58,694 nucleotides of DNA. Origin: Roseicyclus marinus. Its GTDB lineage: Bacteria; Pseudomonadota; Alphaproteobacteria; Rhodobacterales; Rhodobacteraceae. Location: the NCBI RefSeq assembly GCF_030163795.1, contig NZ_JASJOF010000013.1:1-58694 (forward strand), written 5' to 3'. Both the position numbers and the translations under genes were made by a program. Below the pieces are notes generated by a model, which was not told the origin of the DNA, ran no database searches, and saw nothing but the letters and a program-made list of their open reading frames with translations. Shown one piece after another: positions 1-9,260 of this stretch; the first letter of the stretch is position 1, and the number at the start of each line of letters is the position of its first letter.

Positions 1-135
1 GGACGCGGGGACTGCCGCCTGCGCGCCCGGTCGGACCAATGGCCGGGGGGATCGGTCCGGGGCCTGGGCCAGCGCCGCCCCGCCCAGCGCCAGCGACAGG
101 AGCGCGGCGAGATATGGCGCACCGCGCCCTTTCAC
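1..135 (-). CDS. Secreted protein, N-terminal fragment (possibly extensin-like)
   Basis: Only the first 45 codons are inside the window. The GTG start at 135 overlaps the tyrA stop as GTGA, so it is probably translated by coupling to tyrA. The fragment reads as a signal peptide: short basic start (VKGRG), hydrophobic Ala/Leu core, a likely signal-peptidase cut after ALA, then a Pro/Arg-rich stretch (APDRSPRP). From general knowledge of Rhodobacteraceae, an extensin-family secreted protein often follows tyrA and begins in this way, but the diagnostic C-terminal domain lies outside the window, so this identity is a guess. Secretion is the better supported part. Confidence 0.55.
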   Translation of the reverse strand, partial: MKGRGAPYLAALLSLALGGAALAQAPDRSPRPLVRPGAQAAVPAS

Positions 136-1067
136 GCGCCGGACACCTCGCGTTTCGCCTTGGACCGGCCGAAATCTGGGGCGTCGGTATCTTGTCCCGC
201 CTCGATGATCCCGCGGCGGATGGCGCGGGTGCGGGTAAAATAGGCATGCAGGTGGTCGCCGTCGCCGCGCCGGATGGCGCGTTGGAGCGCGAAAAGCTCT
301 TCGGTGAAGCGGCCGAGGATTTCCAGCGTGGCATCCTTGTTGGTCAGGAACACGTCGCGCCACATGGTCGGATCGCTGGCGGCAATCCGGGTGAAGTCAC
401 GGAAACCCGCGGCGGAATACTTGATCACCTCGCTGTCGGTGACGCGGCGCAGGTCATCGGCCACGCCGACCATCGTGTAGGCGATCAGGTGCGGCGTGTG
501 GCTGGTGACGGCCAGCACGAGATCGTGGTGGTCGGCGTCCATCTCCTCGACCTTGGCACCGCAGCCTTCCCACAGCGCGCGGAGCCGGGCGATGGCTTGC
601 GCATCGGTGCCCGGTTCGGGGGTGAGCAGGACATAGCGGTTGTCGAACAGCTCCGCGAAACCGGACCGAGGCCCGGAATGTTCGGTGCCGGCCAAGGGAT
701 GGCCGGGGACGAAATGGACACCCTCCGGGATATGGGGCCCGACCTGGGCAATGACATCGCGCTTGACCGAACCGACATCGGTGACGGTCGCGCCGGGGGC
801 GAGATGGGGTGCGATCTCGGCCATGACGACGCCCATCGCACCGGGCGGTACGCAGAGAACGACCAGATCGGCACCCGCGACAGCCTCGGCCGCCGTATCG
901 GTCACGCGGTCGCACAGCGCGATCTCACGGGCGATGGCACGGGTTTCGGCCGAGCGCGCGGTACCCGTGATTTCGCCTGCCAGATGGCCGCGCCGCATGG
1001 CATGGGCCATCGAGCCCGCGATCAGGCCCAGACCGATCAGCGCCACGCGGGTGTAGATCACGCTCAT
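132..1067 (-). CDS. tyrA: Prephenate/arogenate dehydrogenase (TyrA family)
   Basis: Catalyses the oxidative decarboxylation in tyrosine synthesis (prephenate to hydroxyphenylpyruvate, or arogenate to tyrosine) in the cytoplasm. The 311-residue protein starts [19 protein letters not shown], a Rossmann dinucleotide-binding motif (GLGLIAGS) at residues 11-18. Further along are the conserved TDVGSVK and [13 protein letters not shown] segments expected for the substrate pocket, and a helical C-terminal half. Length matches stand-alone bacterial TyrA without a chorismate mutase domain. The ATG at 1067 overlaps the hisC stop as ATGA, and its own stop overlaps the next start as GTGA, so three genes look translationally coupled. 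NAD versus NADP preference cannot be decided by eye. Confidence 0.93.
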   Translation of the reverse strand: MSVIYTRVALIGLGLIAGSMAHAMRRGHLAGEITGTARSAETRAIAREIALCDRVTDTAAEAVAGADLVVLCVPPGAMGVVMAEIAPHLAPGATVTDVGSVKRDVIAQVGPHIPEGVHFVPGHPLAGTEHSGPRSGFAELFDNRYVLLTPEPGTDAQAIARLRALWEGCGAKVEEMDADHHDLVLAVTSHTPHLIAYTMVGVADDLRRVTDSEVIKYSAAGFRDFTRIAASDPTMWRDVFLTNKDATLEILGRFTEELFALQRAIRRGDGDHLHAYFTRTRAIRRGIIEAGQDTDAPDFGRSKAKREVSGA

Positions 1068-2158
1068 GCCGCACCCTTGAAGCTTGCCAGCGCGTCGAGC
1101 ACGCGGGAATTGTCGTCCGGCTTGCCCACGGTGATGCGCAAGGCCTGCGGGAAGCCGTAGTTTTTCGGGTGGCGCACAATGATGCCCGCCCGCTTGAGAT
1201 GGGCGTCGGCGGCCAGCGCCTCGGCCTCGTCCGCGAAGCGGGCAAGGACGAAATTGGCGAAACTCTCGTCGCAGCCGATGCCAAGCTGGCGCAGGCCGCC
1301 GATGAGGCGGGCGCGTTCGGCGGCGTTGACGCGCAGGCATTCGGCCACCCAATCCAGATCGCGCACCGCAGCCTCCGCCCCGGCCAGCGCCACGCCCGAC
1401 AGGTTGAAAGGGCCTCGGATGCGGTTGAGGACATCCACGATCTCGCGCGGGGCGTAGCCATAGCCGACGCGCAGGCCGCCAAGCCCATAGGCCTTGGAGA
1501 AGGTGCGCATCATCACGACATTCTCGCGGGCGACGACCAGCGCCTTGCCGCCATCATAGCCTTCGGCGAATTCCGCATAGGCCCCGTCGAGGACAAGGAT
1601 GCAGGTTTCGGGCAGGCCATCGGCCAGCCGCGTCAGTGCCTCGATCGGCAGGAAGGTCGCCGTGGGGTTGGCCGGGTTGGCGATGAAGACAAGCCGCGTG
1701 TCGGCATTGGCCCGGGCAAGGATCGCATCCACATCGACGACGCGGTCGCGTTCGGGCACCTCGACCGGCGTGGCCCCTGCGGCCAGCGCGCTGATGCGGT
1801 ACATGGCGAACCCATGTTCGGTATGCATCACCTCAAGCCCCGGCCCGGCATAGGCTTGGCAGAGGAAATGGATGATCTCGTCCGAGCCCACGCCGCAGAC
1901 GATGCGGTCGGGGTCTAGCCCATGCACCTGCCCGATCGCTGCGCGCAGGCCCGCGTGATCGGTGGACGGGTAGCGGTGGCTTTCGCCCAGCGCCCGCGCC
2001 ATCGCCGCCACGGCGGCAGGCGACGGCCCGAACGGGTTCTCGTTCGAGCTGAGTTTCAGCGGTTCGGCATGGCCCGGCAGCGCGGATTGCCCGCCCTGAT
2101 AGAGCGCGATGTCCAGAATGCCGGGTTGCGGGCAGATCGGGGCGGTCATGGGATGCAC
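1064..2158 (-). CDS. hisC: Histidinol-phosphate aminotransferase (class I/II PLP enzyme)
   Basis: PLP-dependent aminotransferase of 364 residues. It carries the HisC-type N-terminal signature [13 protein letters not shown], the NPTAT region, the YAEF segment, and the PLP lysine in [15 protein letters not shown] near residue 222. HisC makes histidinol phosphate; members of this subgroup can also transaminate aromatic keto acids or prephenate. Direct coupling to tyrA (ATGA overlap) suggests that here it serves tyrosine/phenylalanine synthesis, perhaps with histidine. Two starts are possible: ATG at 2158 (MHPMTAP) or ATG at 2149 (MTAPICPQP). The upstream 59 nt separate it from priA, which runs in the same direction. 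Confidence 0.9.
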   Translation of the reverse strand: MHPMTAPICPQPGILDIALYQGGQSALPGHAEPLKLSSNENPFGPSPAAVAAMARALGESHRYPSTDHAGLRAAIGQVHGLDPDRIVCGVGSDEIIHFLCQAYAGPGLEVMHTEHGFAMYRISALAAGATPVEVPERDRVVDVDAILARANADTRLVFIANPANPTATFLPIEALTRLADGLPETCILVLDGAYAEFAEGYDGGKALVVARENVVMMRTFSKAYGLGGLRVGYGYAPREIVDVLNRIRGPFNLSGVALAGAEAAVRDLDWVAECLRVNAAERARLIGGLRQLGIGCDESFANFVLARFADEAEALAADAHLKRAGIIVRHPKNYGFPQALRITVGKPDDNSRVLDALASFKGAA

Positions 2159-2217
2159 CGGTGAATTGGGCGTGGTCGGGTTTCTCTAACGGGCTTCAAG
2201 CCCCAAGAAAACCGCTA

Positions 2218-4410
2218 TCAGTAGAAGCTTTGCGGGTCGATATCGACCGATAGCCGCAGGCGGGCAGAGAGCTTGATGGGCGAAATCCAGCGCGCGATGG
2301 CCGATTGAAGCGCAGCACCCTTGGGGGCCTTGACCAGAAGCCGCACGCGGTGACGCCCCCGGACGCGGGCGATGGGCGCGGGCGCGGGGCCATAGACCAT
2401 GCCGCCGATGTCGCGGATCGGGCCATCGTTGCGCGCCAGCCGCGTGCCGAGATCAAAGGCCGCCGCCGCATCCTCGGCCGAGATGATGATACCCGCCAGA
2501 CGCCCGTAGGGCGGCATCCCTGCGGCCTCACGCTCGGCGGCCTCGGCGCGCCAGAAGCCTTCTTCATCGCCACTCAGGATCGCGCGGATCACCGGGTGTT
2601 CGGGCTGAAAGGTCTGCAACAGCGCCGTGCCCGGCGCCTCGGCCCGGCCTGCGCGGCCCGAGACCTGCCGCATGAGTTGAAAGGTGCGTTCGGCCGCGCG
2701 CAGATCCGAGCCTTGCAGACCGAGATCCGCGTCGATGACCCCCACCAGCGTCAGCCGGGGGAAATTGTGCCCCTTGGCCACCAGTTGCGTGCCGATGATG
2801 ATGTCGGTCTCGCCCGATGCGATCTCCTCGATCTGGGCCTTGAGCGCGCGGGCCGAGCCGAACAGGTCGGAGGACAGGATCGCGAGGCGCGCATCGGGGA
2901 AAACCCGCGCCGCTTCCTCTGCGATGCGTTCGACGCCGGGGCCGACGGCGGCCATCTTGCCCGTCACGCCGCAAGCGGGGCAGGTTTCGGGCAGCGGTTT
3001 CGTCTCGCCGCATTGGTGGCAGACAAGTCGTTTCTGGAACCGGTGTTCCACCATCCGCGCATCGCAGTGATCGCAGCCCACCTGCGCGCCGCAGGCGCGG
3101 CAGAGCGTAACCGGCGCATAGCCACGGCGGTTGAGGAAGAGAAGCGATTGCTCGCCCGCCTGCAACCGCTTGCCGACCTCCGATTGCAGGCTGGGCGAAA
3201 TCCACGCCTGCCCCGGCAGATCCTCGGCGCGCATGTCGATCGCGCGCATCGTGGGCAGAACGGCGGTGCCGAAGCGCGCTTTCAGGTCAAGGCGCGCGTA
3301 TTTCCCCGCCTCTGCATTGGCCCATGTTTCGAGCGAGGGCGTGGCCGAGGCCAGCACCACCTGCGCCTCGGTCAGGGAGGCGCGCAGGACGGCCATGTCG
3401 CGGGCGTTGTAGAGCGCGCCCTCCTCCTGCTTGTAGGAGGTGTCATGTTCTTCGTCGACGACGATCAGGCCCAGATCGCGGAAGGGCAAAAACAGCGCCG
3501 AGCGTGCGCCGACGACCAGTTGCGCGCCACCCTGCCCCACCATCCGCCACGCCCGACGGCGTTCGGTCATCGTGACGCCGGAATGCCATTCGGCAGGTTT
3601 CGCGCCGAAGCGTTCCTGAACCCGCGTGAGGAATTCGCTGGTCAGCGCGATTTCAGGCAGAAGAACAAGCGCCTGCCGCCCCTGCCTGAGACATTCAGCG
3701 ACCGCTTCAAGATAGACCTCCGTCTTGCCCGAGCCGGTTACACCCTTGAGAAGCGTGGTGGCGTAGCGGCCGCTTCGGATACCCGTGCGCAGCCCGTCGG
3801 CCGCCGCCGCCTGATCTTCGGTCAGCGGTTTGCCGGGCAGATCGGGGTCGAGCGGCAGGAAGGGCGTGTCGCGGGGGGTATCGACCTCTTCCACGGCACC
3901 TTGGGCCGCCAGCCCCTTGACCACCGACGGAGTGACGCCTGCCAGATCGGCCAGTTCCTTGAGCGTGAAACCGAGGCCCCCGTATTCGACCAGCGCGGCG
4001 ATGACGCGGGCGCGGGCATCGGTCATGCGATCGGGCGTGGTCTGGCCAAGGCGGTAGATCTTGCGCATGGAGGGCGGGTCGGACAGGCCGGGCGCGCGGG
4101 TGGCCAGCCGCAGCATCTGCGACAGCGGCGTCAGCGTGTAGGCCCCTGCCTTTTCAAGGAAAACACGCAATTCCTCGCGCATGGGGGCTGCGTCGAGGAC
4201 CCGGCTGGCGGCGCGCACCTTGGCAAGGTCGTAGTCGCCTTGGCCCGGCCCCCAGACGACGCCGAGCACCCGGCGCGGCCCGAGCGGCACCTCGACGAAG
4301 GCCCCCAGCCAACAGCCGCCGTCGGGCGCGCGGTAATCCAGCACCCGGTCGATCGGTTCGGGCGTCAGCACGCCGATCAGCGCGCCCTCCTCGAAATAGC
4401 TGTCACTCAT
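2218..4410 (-). CDS. priA: Primosomal protein N', replication-restart helicase PriA
   Basis: Superfamily 2 3'-5' DNA helicase that recognises stalled forks and reloads the replisome. The 730-residue protein has the N-terminal DNA-binding region, Walker [10 protein letters not shown] around residues 223-231, a DEEHD Walker B near 319, and the PriA zinc region at about 432-482 with four cysteine pairs (CRAC, CDHC, CHQC, CPAC). Helicase motifs V/VI follow ([21 protein letters not shown]). Start chosen at ATG 4410 ([11 protein letters not shown]) because family similarity begins here; a longer open frame continues upstream through the divergent fsa gene and is not coding. Divergent from fsa by 75 nt. 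Confidence 0.97.
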   Translation of the reverse strand: MSDSYFEEGALIGVLTPEPIDRVLDYRAPDGGCWLGAFVEVPLGPRRVLGVVWGPGQGDYDLAKVRAASRVLDAAPMREELRVFLEKAGAYTLTPLSQMLRLATRAPGLSDPPSMRKIYRLGQTTPDRMTDARARVIAALVEYGGLGFTLKELADLAGVTPSVVKGLAAQGAVEEVDTPRDTPFLPLDPDLPGKPLTEDQAAAADGLRTGIRSGRYATTLLKGVTGSGKTEVYLEAVAECLRQGRQALVLLPEIALTSEFLTRVQERFGAKPAEWHSGVTMTERRRAWRMVGQGGAQLVVGARSALFLPFRDLGLIVVDEEHDTSYKQEEGALYNARDMAVLRASLTEAQVVLASATPSLETWANAEAGKYARLDLKARFGTAVLPTMRAIDMRAEDLPGQAWISPSLQSEVGKRLQAGEQSLLFLNRRGYAPVTLCRACGAQVGCDHCDARMVEHRFQKRLVCHQCGETKPLPETCPACGVTGKMAAVGPGVERIAEEAARVFPDARLAILSSDLFGSARALKAQIEEIASGETDIIIGTQLVAKGHNFPRLTLVGVIDADLGLQGSDLRAAERTFQLMRQVSGRAGRAEAPGTALLQTFQPEHPVIRAILSGDEEGFWRAEAAEREAAGMPPYGRLAGIIISAEDAAAAFDLGTRLARNDGPIRDIGGMVYGPAPAPIARVRGRHRVRLLVKAPKGAALQSAIARWISPIKLSARLRLSVDIDPQSFY

Positions 4411-4485
4411 GCCTTCACGCCCGGGGGTCACTGCGTTAGAAGGCGGCCAACTCACCATGACCCAAGGCTGAAAGGAAGGCCCGCG

Positions 4486-5142
4486 ATGAAATTCTTTGTG
4501 GATACCGCCGATGTCGACGCAATCCGGGAACTCAATGACCTTGGCATGGTCGATGGTGTCACCACGAACCCGTCGTTGATCGCCAAATCGGGCCGCGACA
4601 TCAAGGAAGTCACGGCCGAGATCTGCGCCATGATCCCGGGCCGCCCGGTTTCGGCAGAAACGGTCGCGTTGGATGCCGAGGGCATGATCGCCGAGGGGCG
4701 GGAACTGGCCAAGATCGCCGACAACATCACGATCAAGGTCCCGCTGACCTGGGACGGGCTGAAGGCGTGCAAGGTGCTGACCGACGAGGGCCGGATGGTC
4801 AATGTCACGCTCTGCTTCTCGGCCAACCAGGCGCTTCTGGCGGCCAAGGCCGGGGCGACCTTCATTTCGCCCTTTGTCGGGCGCTTGGACGATCTCAACC
4901 TTGACGGCATGGAATTGATCGCGGAAATCCGCCAGATCTACGACAATTACGATTTCTCCACAGAGATCCTCACAGCCTCGGTCCGGACGGCCAATCACAT
5001 GAAACAGGCCGCGCTGATCGGGGCGGATGTCGCCACCGCACCGCCCGCCGTGATCAAGGCGATGGCCGCCCATGTGCTGACCGACAAGGGGCTCGACGGG
5101 TTCCTCAAGGATTGGGCCAAGACGGGCCAGACCATCCTTTGA
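4486..5142 (+). CDS. fsa: Transaldolase-like fructose-6-phosphate aldolase
   Basis: Small (218 residues) class I aldolase of the TalC/MipB/FSA group, which cleaves fructose 6-phosphate or performs transaldolase chemistry in the pentose phosphate pathway. It starts [16 protein letters not shown] and continues with [14 protein letters not shown]. The Schiff-base lysine is expected in the NITIKVPLT segment near residue 86. Also typical are [18 protein letters not shown] and [10 protein letters not shown]. Start ATG 4486 follows a good ribosome site (AAAGGAAGG at 4471-4479). Whether it acts mainly as transaldolase or aldolase cannot be told from sequence alone; some annotations call this gene tal. 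Confidence 0.93.
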   Translation: MKFFVDTADVDAIRELNDLGMVDGVTTNPSLIAKSGRDIKEVTAEICAMIPGRPVSAETVALDAEGMIAEGRELAKIADNITIKVPLTWDGLKACKVLTDEGRMVNVTLCFSANQALLAAKAGATFISPFVGRLDDLNLDGMELIAEIRQIYDNYDFSTEILTASVRTANHMKQAALIGADVATAPPAVIKAMAAHVLTDKGLDGFLKDWAKTGQTIL

Positions 5143-5150
5143 CTTTCTTG

Positions 5151-5179
5151 GCCCGCGATCTTGCTGTACGATCGCGGGC
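5151..5179. terminator. Perfect 10-bp inverted repeat between fsa and the DUF484 gene
   Basis: GCCCGCGATC (5151-5160) pairs exactly with GATCGCGGGC (5170-5179) around a 9-nt loop, starting 8 nt after the fsa stop. No T-run follows, so it is either a weak terminator or an mRNA-stabilising 3' hairpin. Its right arm ends two bases before an in-frame ATG at 5181, which argues against that ATG being the start of the next gene. Confidence 0.6.
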
Positions 5180-5210
5180 AATGAACAAGAAAACCCGAGG
5201 GGCAGTATCC

Positions 5211-5942
5211 GTGAGCAGCGTGGAACCCGAGCATCTGTCGAGGTATGCCGACGACGATTGGCGCGACCGTATCATCGCGGACCCGGACCTTGTGCTGGAT
5301 GACCGCGACCTGATGCGGGCGCTGATCGCAGCCAATGATCGGCAGATGGGCGGCAATATCGTCGACATGCGCGGGATCGCGATGGAGCGGCTCGAAAGCC
5401 GATTGGACCGGCTGGAGGACACCCACCGCTCGGTCATCGCTGCCGCCTATGAAAACCTTGCCGGTACGAACCAGCTGCATCGTGCGATCCTGTCGCTGCT
5501 GGACCAAGGCGATTTCACGGCCTTCCTCAAGACTTTGGCGACCGATGTTGCCGCCACGCTCCGGGTCGACCGGGTGCGGCTGGTGCTGGAAAGCGCCGAG
5601 GCCACGGCCACTGCAGCGCCCCATGTCCAGAAGCTCGAGGATGTGCTGACCATCGTCGCGCCGGGCTTTGTCGAGGGATATGTGACGGGCGGCCGCGCCA
5701 TACCGCACCGGCAGGTCACGCTGCGGCAAGTGGGCGATGGCAGTGCCGCGATTTTTGGCGCGGATGCGGCTTGGATCAAATCCGAGGCGCTGATGATGCT
5801 GGATCTTGGCGCGGGCCGTCTACCGGCGCTGTTGGTCATGGGGTCCGAGGATCCGCACCAGTTCCGACCCAGCCAGGGCACCGATCTGTTGACCTTTTTC
5901 GCCGGTGTCTTCGAACGGTTGATGCGGCGCTGGCTGGATTGA
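5211..5942 (+). CDS. DUF484 family protein (GAF-like), xerC-linked
   Basis: Cytoplasmic protein of the DUF484 family, which has a GAF-like fold and is commonly encoded next to xerC; its biochemical role is unknown. The sequence shows the family layout: an N-terminal helical stretch with DPDLVLDDRDLMRALI, a coiled MERLESRLDRLE segment, then a GAF-like half ending in FRPSQGTDLLTFFAGVFER. I chose GTG 5211 (243 residues), which has GAGGGG about 10 nt upstream, over ATG 5181 (253 residues), which abuts a perfect hairpin and lacks a clear ribosome site. Only one base separates its stop from the xerC ATG, so the two genes are co-transcribed. Confidence 0.85.
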   Translation: MSSVEPEHLSRYADDDWRDRIIADPDLVLDDRDLMRALIAANDRQMGGNIVDMRGIAMERLESRLDRLEDTHRSVIAAAYENLAGTNQLHRAILSLLDQGDFTAFLKTLATDVAATLRVDRVRLVLESAEATATAAPHVQKLEDVLTIVAPGFVEGYVTGGRAIPHRQVTLRQVGDGSAAIFGADAAWIKSEALMMLDLGAGRLPALLVMGSEDPHQFRPSQGTDLLTFFAGVFERLMRRWLD

Positions 5943-5943
5943 G

Positions 5944-6867
5944 ATGAGCCTCGCGCTCAGTCCCGCGGTCCGCGACCTGATGGCGGGCTGGCTGACAGAC
6001 CTGGGCAGCCTGCGCGCGGCATCGGAGGCCACGACCGATGCCTATGTCCGCGATCTGACCGATTTCCTGACCTTTCAGGCGCAGCATCTGGGTGATGTCC
6101 CCGGTCCGGTCGCGTTGCGCGGCCTTGGCGCCTCCGACCTGCGGGCCTGGATGGCGGCACAGCGGGGGCGCGGGGTCGGGTCACGCTCCTTGGCGCGGCG
6201 GCTTTCCGCGGTCAAATCCTTTTACCGCTGGTGGGCGGAACGCGACGGGTTCGACGCCACAACCGTCCTGTCGATGCGCGCGCCGAAACACGGTCGCCGT
6301 CTGCCCCGCCCGCTGAGTGTCGAAGGCGCACGCGACATCATCGAGACCATAGGCCAGCAAGATGCCCGCGACTGGGTCGCCGCCCGTGACACGGCCATCG
6401 TGACACTGCTTTACGGCTGCGGCCTGCGCCGGTCCGAGGCGCTGGCCTTGGATGCGCGCGTCTTGCCGCTGGGCGAGGTGTTGCGCATCCGCGGCAAGGG
6501 CGGAAAGGACCGCGAGGTGCCGGTTCTGCCTGCGGCCCGCGACGCTGTGGCGCGCTACGCGGCGCTTTGCCCGCATGACCTGCAGCCCGGCACACCGGTC
6601 TTTCGCGGCATCAGGGGCGGGCCGCTCAACGGGCGGCTGGTTGCCAAGGTGATGGAACAGGCGCGGATGCAGCTGGGCTTGCCCGCCACGGCCACGCCTC
6701 ATGCCATGCGCCACAGTTTCGCGACGCATCTTTTGAATGCGGGCGGCGATCTGCGCGCGATCCAGGAGTTGCTGGGCCATGCCTCGCTCTCGACGACGCA
6801 GGCCTATACGGCGGTGGATGCCGCGCGGCTTCTGGAGGTCTATGCCGCCGCCCATCCGCGCGCCTGA
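5944..6867 (+). CDS. xerC: Tyrosine recombinase XerC
   Basis: Site-specific recombinase that with XerD resolves chromosome dimers at dif. The 307-residue protein has an N-terminal SAM-like core-binding domain (about 1-100) and a C-terminal catalytic domain. Visible catalytic residues are Arg in LLYGCGLRRSEALAL (near 162), the box HAMRHSFATHLL (His-x-x-Arg near 254), the second His in LLGHASLSTTQAY, and the nucleophilic Tyr in TQAY near 288. Located right after the DUF484 gene, the usual neighbour. XerC is chosen over XerD on this neighbourhood; sequence alone leaves some doubt. Confidence 0.92.
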   Translation: MSLALSPAVRDLMAGWLTDLGSLRAASEATTDAYVRDLTDFLTFQAQHLGDVPGPVALRGLGASDLRAWMAAQRGRGVGSRSLARRLSAVKSFYRWWAERDGFDATTVLSMRAPKHGRRLPRPLSVEGARDIIETIGQQDARDWVAARDTAIVTLLYGCGLRRSEALALDARVLPLGEVLRIRGKGGKDREVPVLPAARDAVARYAALCPHDLQPGTPVFRGIRGGPLNGRLVAKVMEQARMQLGLPATATPHAMRHSFATHLLNAGGDLRAIQELLGHASLSTTQAYTAVDAARLLEVYAAAHPRA

Positions 6868-6927
6868 GGTCACAAAACCGTCACCCCCCTGTTGCCAAGC
6901 GCGCCACAACAGGCCATCAGGCTGACC

Positions 6928-7614
6928 ATGCGCATTCGGGCCTATTCCGTTCACCTGTTCACCGCCGCCGGTGCTTCGCTTGCCATGCTGGCCCTTCTGG
7001 AGGCGGCGCAGCAGGATTGGGCGATGATGACGATCTGGCTGACCGTGGCCTTTATCGTCGACGGCATCGATGGCCCCCTCGCGCGCCGTTACAGCGTGAC
7101 CGAGAATGCGCCGATCATCGACGGTGTGCTTCTGGACCTGATCATCGATTTCCTGACCTACGTGATGATCCCGGCCTATGCGCTTTACGGATCGGGGCTA
7201 TTGCCGGGCTGGTCGGGGTGGCTGGTCGTGCTGCTGATCCCGTTCGGATCCGCGCTTTATTTCGCGGATACGCGGATGAAGACCGCCGACAAGTCGTTTC
7301 GCGGCTTTCCCGGCTGCTGGAACATGGTGACGCTGGCGCTGCTGGTGATCGTTCCAAACTGGGAGATCATCCTGGGCCTCGTGCTCGCGCTCAGCGTGGC
7401 GCAATTCCTGAACCTGAAATTCGTGCATCCGGTCAGGACGGCGCGCTGGCGCGTCGTGACCTTGCCCGTGGCGCTGATCTGGACCGGGGCCATCGCCTAT
7501 GCGGCCTGGACCGGTTTCGCCCCTAATCCGGTGCTGACTAGCGTGGTCACCGGAACATCGCTCTACCTGCTGCTTGCGGGCATCGCACAGCAAGTGATCC
7601 CGACGCGCGCTTAA
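6928..7614 (+). CDS. pcs: Phosphatidylcholine synthase (CDP-alcohol phosphatidyltransferase)
   Basis: Integral membrane enzyme (228 residues) expected to condense choline with CDP-diacylglycerol to make phosphatidylcholine, a lipid route found in many alphaproteobacteria. The CDP-alcohol phosphotransferase signature is visible: D48-G49-x2-A52-R53 followed by G66-x3-D70-x3-D74. The spacing between the two halves is longer than in PgsA/PssA enzymes and fits the Pcs subgroup. About seven or eight hydrophobic segments span the protein. ATG 6928 (MRIRAYSVHLFTAAGA) was chosen; an upstream TTG at 6892 adds 12 non-conserved residues. Its 3' end overlaps the convergent suhB by four bases. Confidence 0.88.
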   Translation: MRIRAYSVHLFTAAGASLAMLALLEAAQQDWAMMTIWLTVAFIVDGIDGPLARRYSVTENAPIIDGVLLDLIIDFLTYVMIPAYALYGSGLLPGWSGWLVVLLIPFGSALYFADTRMKTADKSFRGFPGCWNMVTLALLVIVPNWEIILGLVLALSVAQFLNLKFVHPVRTARWRVVTLPVALIWTGAIAYAAWTGFAPNPVLTSVVTGTSLYLLLAGIAQQVIPTRA

Positions 7615-8408
7615 ACTTCGCGCTCGCGGATCACCTTGGCGAATTGGTCGAAGATCGGTTCGGCGCCGGCGACGACATGGCCATCTTCGAGCAGGTCCTG
7701 CCCCTCGCGGATCGGTTGAACCAGCCCGCCCGCCTCGCGCACCAAAATGATGCCCGCCGCCATGTCCCAAGCGTTCAGCCCGCGTTCCCAATAGCCTTCG
7801 TAGCGGCCTGCCGCCACATAGGCGAGGTCAAGCGCCGCCGCCCCCCAGCGCCGCACACCCGCGCAGGTCGGCATAAGCCGCGCGAGATCCTGCAAGGTCG
7901 CGGGCAGGTAGCGCCCGCCGCCAAAGGGTACGCCGGTCGCAAAGACGCTTTCGATCATCTTGGTGCGGCCAGAGACGCGCAACCGCTTGCTGTCGTTCAG
8001 CCAGCAGCCTGCGCCCTTTTCGGCATAGAACATCTCGTCTTTGGCGGGGTCATAGACCACGCCCGCCACAATTTCGCCCTTGTGTTCGAGAGCGATCGAC
8101 ACCGCCCAATGCGGCATCCCGTGCAAGAAGTTGGTGGTACCGTCGAGCGGGTCGACGATCCAGCGCCGGGTCGGGTCAATGCCCTCGATCACGGTGCCTT
8201 CCTCGCCGAGGAAACCGTAGTTCGGGCGCGCCTCCATCAGCTCGGTCTTGAGGATTTCCTCGGCGGCGCGGTCAGCGCGGCTGACGAAATCGCCCGGACC
8301 CTTGGAGGAGACCTGAAGGTTCTCGACCTCGCGGAAATCCTTGACCAGGCTGCGCCCCGCCTTGCGGGCCGCCTTGAGCATGATGTTGAGGTTCGCGCTG
8401 CCCTGCAT
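7611..8408 (-). CDS. suhB: Inositol monophosphatase family protein (SuhB-like)
   Basis: Mg-dependent phosphatase of 265 residues that hydrolyses inositol-1-phosphate or related sugar phosphates; SuhB-type members also have an RNA-polymerase-linked role in enterics, not tested here. Metal-site motifs are clear: GEEG near residue 68 and DPLDGTTNF near 85-93, with a third aspartate in LNAWDMAAGIILVREAGG. Length is standard. Last of a leftward set metR-GDPD-suhB, separated from the GDPD gene by 81 nt, and convergent with pcs. Confidence 0.9.
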   Translation of the reverse strand: MQGSANLNIMLKAARKAGRSLVKDFREVENLQVSSKGPGDFVSRADRAAEEILKTELMEARPNYGFLGEEGTVIEGIDPTRRWIVDPLDGTTNFLHGMPHWAVSIALEHKGEIVAGVVYDPAKDEMFYAEKGAGCWLNDSKRLRVSGRTKMIESVFATGVPFGGGRYLPATLQDLARLMPTCAGVRRWGAAALDLAYVAAGRYEGYWERGLNAWDMAAGIILVREAGGLVQPIREGQDLLEDGHVVAGAEPIFDQFAKVIREREV

Positions 8409-8489
8409 GTCTGGTCTCTCCGATCGGTCAGGGCGCGCGTATAAGCGCCGCGCCCCGGAATGCCAAGCGGGTTGATCCCTGCCCGCGCC

Positions 8490-9260
8490 TCAGGCCCCGG
8501 CCGGCCATTGCCCGCGGCGGATCAGAACTTCGCGCAGCAGGGTCGGGCGGTCCGTCATGATCGCGCCAACACCAAGATCGAGAAGGCGCTCCATCTCGGC
8601 CTCGTCATTCACGGTCCAGACCTGCACGTCGATCCCGCGCCTTGCGGCGGCCCGGATCAGGCGCGGGGTGACGACAGGAATGCCGTTGTGAGCGGGGGGC
8701 ACCTGCACCAGCCCGAAATCCGGGGTCCGGATCGGCAGGCCCCAGCCCGCCAGCCAAAGCGCCAGAACGCCTGATTGCGCGGGCGACCAGCACAGGTCGG
8801 GGCCCAAAGCCGCGCGGATCGCCGCCGTTCGGGCGGGGGCAAAAGACCCGACGCAGATCCGGGACAGCGCGCCCGCGCGCCGGATCACCTCGGCCAAGGC
8901 CTCGGCCACTCGGTCGCATTTCAGTTCGAAGGTCACGCGAAGATGGGGAAATTGTGCGAGAAACGCGTCGACGCGGGGGATCGCCGCGCCGCCATGGGTG
9001 CGGACCCGCGCCAGATCGGCCCAATCCAGATCGGCAATGGCGCGCGGGTCGCCCGTCATCCGCATGAGCGTCGCGTCGTGGTGGATCACCGCCACCCCGT
9101 CGCGCGTCGCATGGACGTCGGTTTCGACATGGGTATAGCCCAGCGCGACGGCGCGCGCGAAAGCCTCCATCGTGTTCTCTTCCGCCTCAAGCGAACCGCC
9201 GCGATGGGCCACCGCCAAAGGGCGCGGATGGTCCAGAAACGGATGGCGCTGGGGCTTCAT
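8490..9260 (-). CDS. Glycerophosphodiester phosphodiesterase
   Basis: Hydrolyses glycerophosphodiesters to glycerol 3-phosphate and an alcohol. The 256-residue protein has the GDPD TIM-barrel hallmarks near its N-terminus: AVAHRGG, then EENTMEAF, the metal-binding ETDVHATRDG and the second catalytic His in VIHHDATLMR. No signal peptide is visible, so it is probably cytoplasmic, like UgpQ. Its ATG at 9260 overlaps the metR stop as ATGA. Presence near pcs and suhB is consistent with phospholipid head-group turnover, but the direct coupling is with metR, which is unexpected for this enzyme. Confidence 0.9.
   Translation of the reverse strand: MKPQRHPFLDHPRPLAVAHRGGSLEAEENTMEAFARAVALGYTHVETDVHATRDGVAVIHHDATLMRMTGDPRAIADLDWADLARVRTHGGAAIPRVDAFLAQFPHLRVTFELKCDRVAEALAEVIRRAGALSRICVGSFAPARTAAIRAALGPDLCWSPAQSGVLALWLAGWGLPIRTPDFGLVQVPPAHNGIPVVTPRLIRAAARRGIDVQVWTVNDEAEMERLLDLGVGAIMTDRPTLLREVLIRRGQWPAGA

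Noticed and set aside
2305-4485. Very long open frame on the + strand opposite priA, running into fsa
   Set aside because: It is antisense to a clear PriA protein, has no family motifs and an Arg/Gly/Ala-biased composition typical of shadow frames in GC-rich DNA. Only the part from 4486 onward is a real gene.
5944-6867. XerC-like recombinase considered as an integrase marking a genomic island
   Set aside because: It sits beside DUF484 in the usual housekeeping context, with no direct repeats or accessory genes around it.
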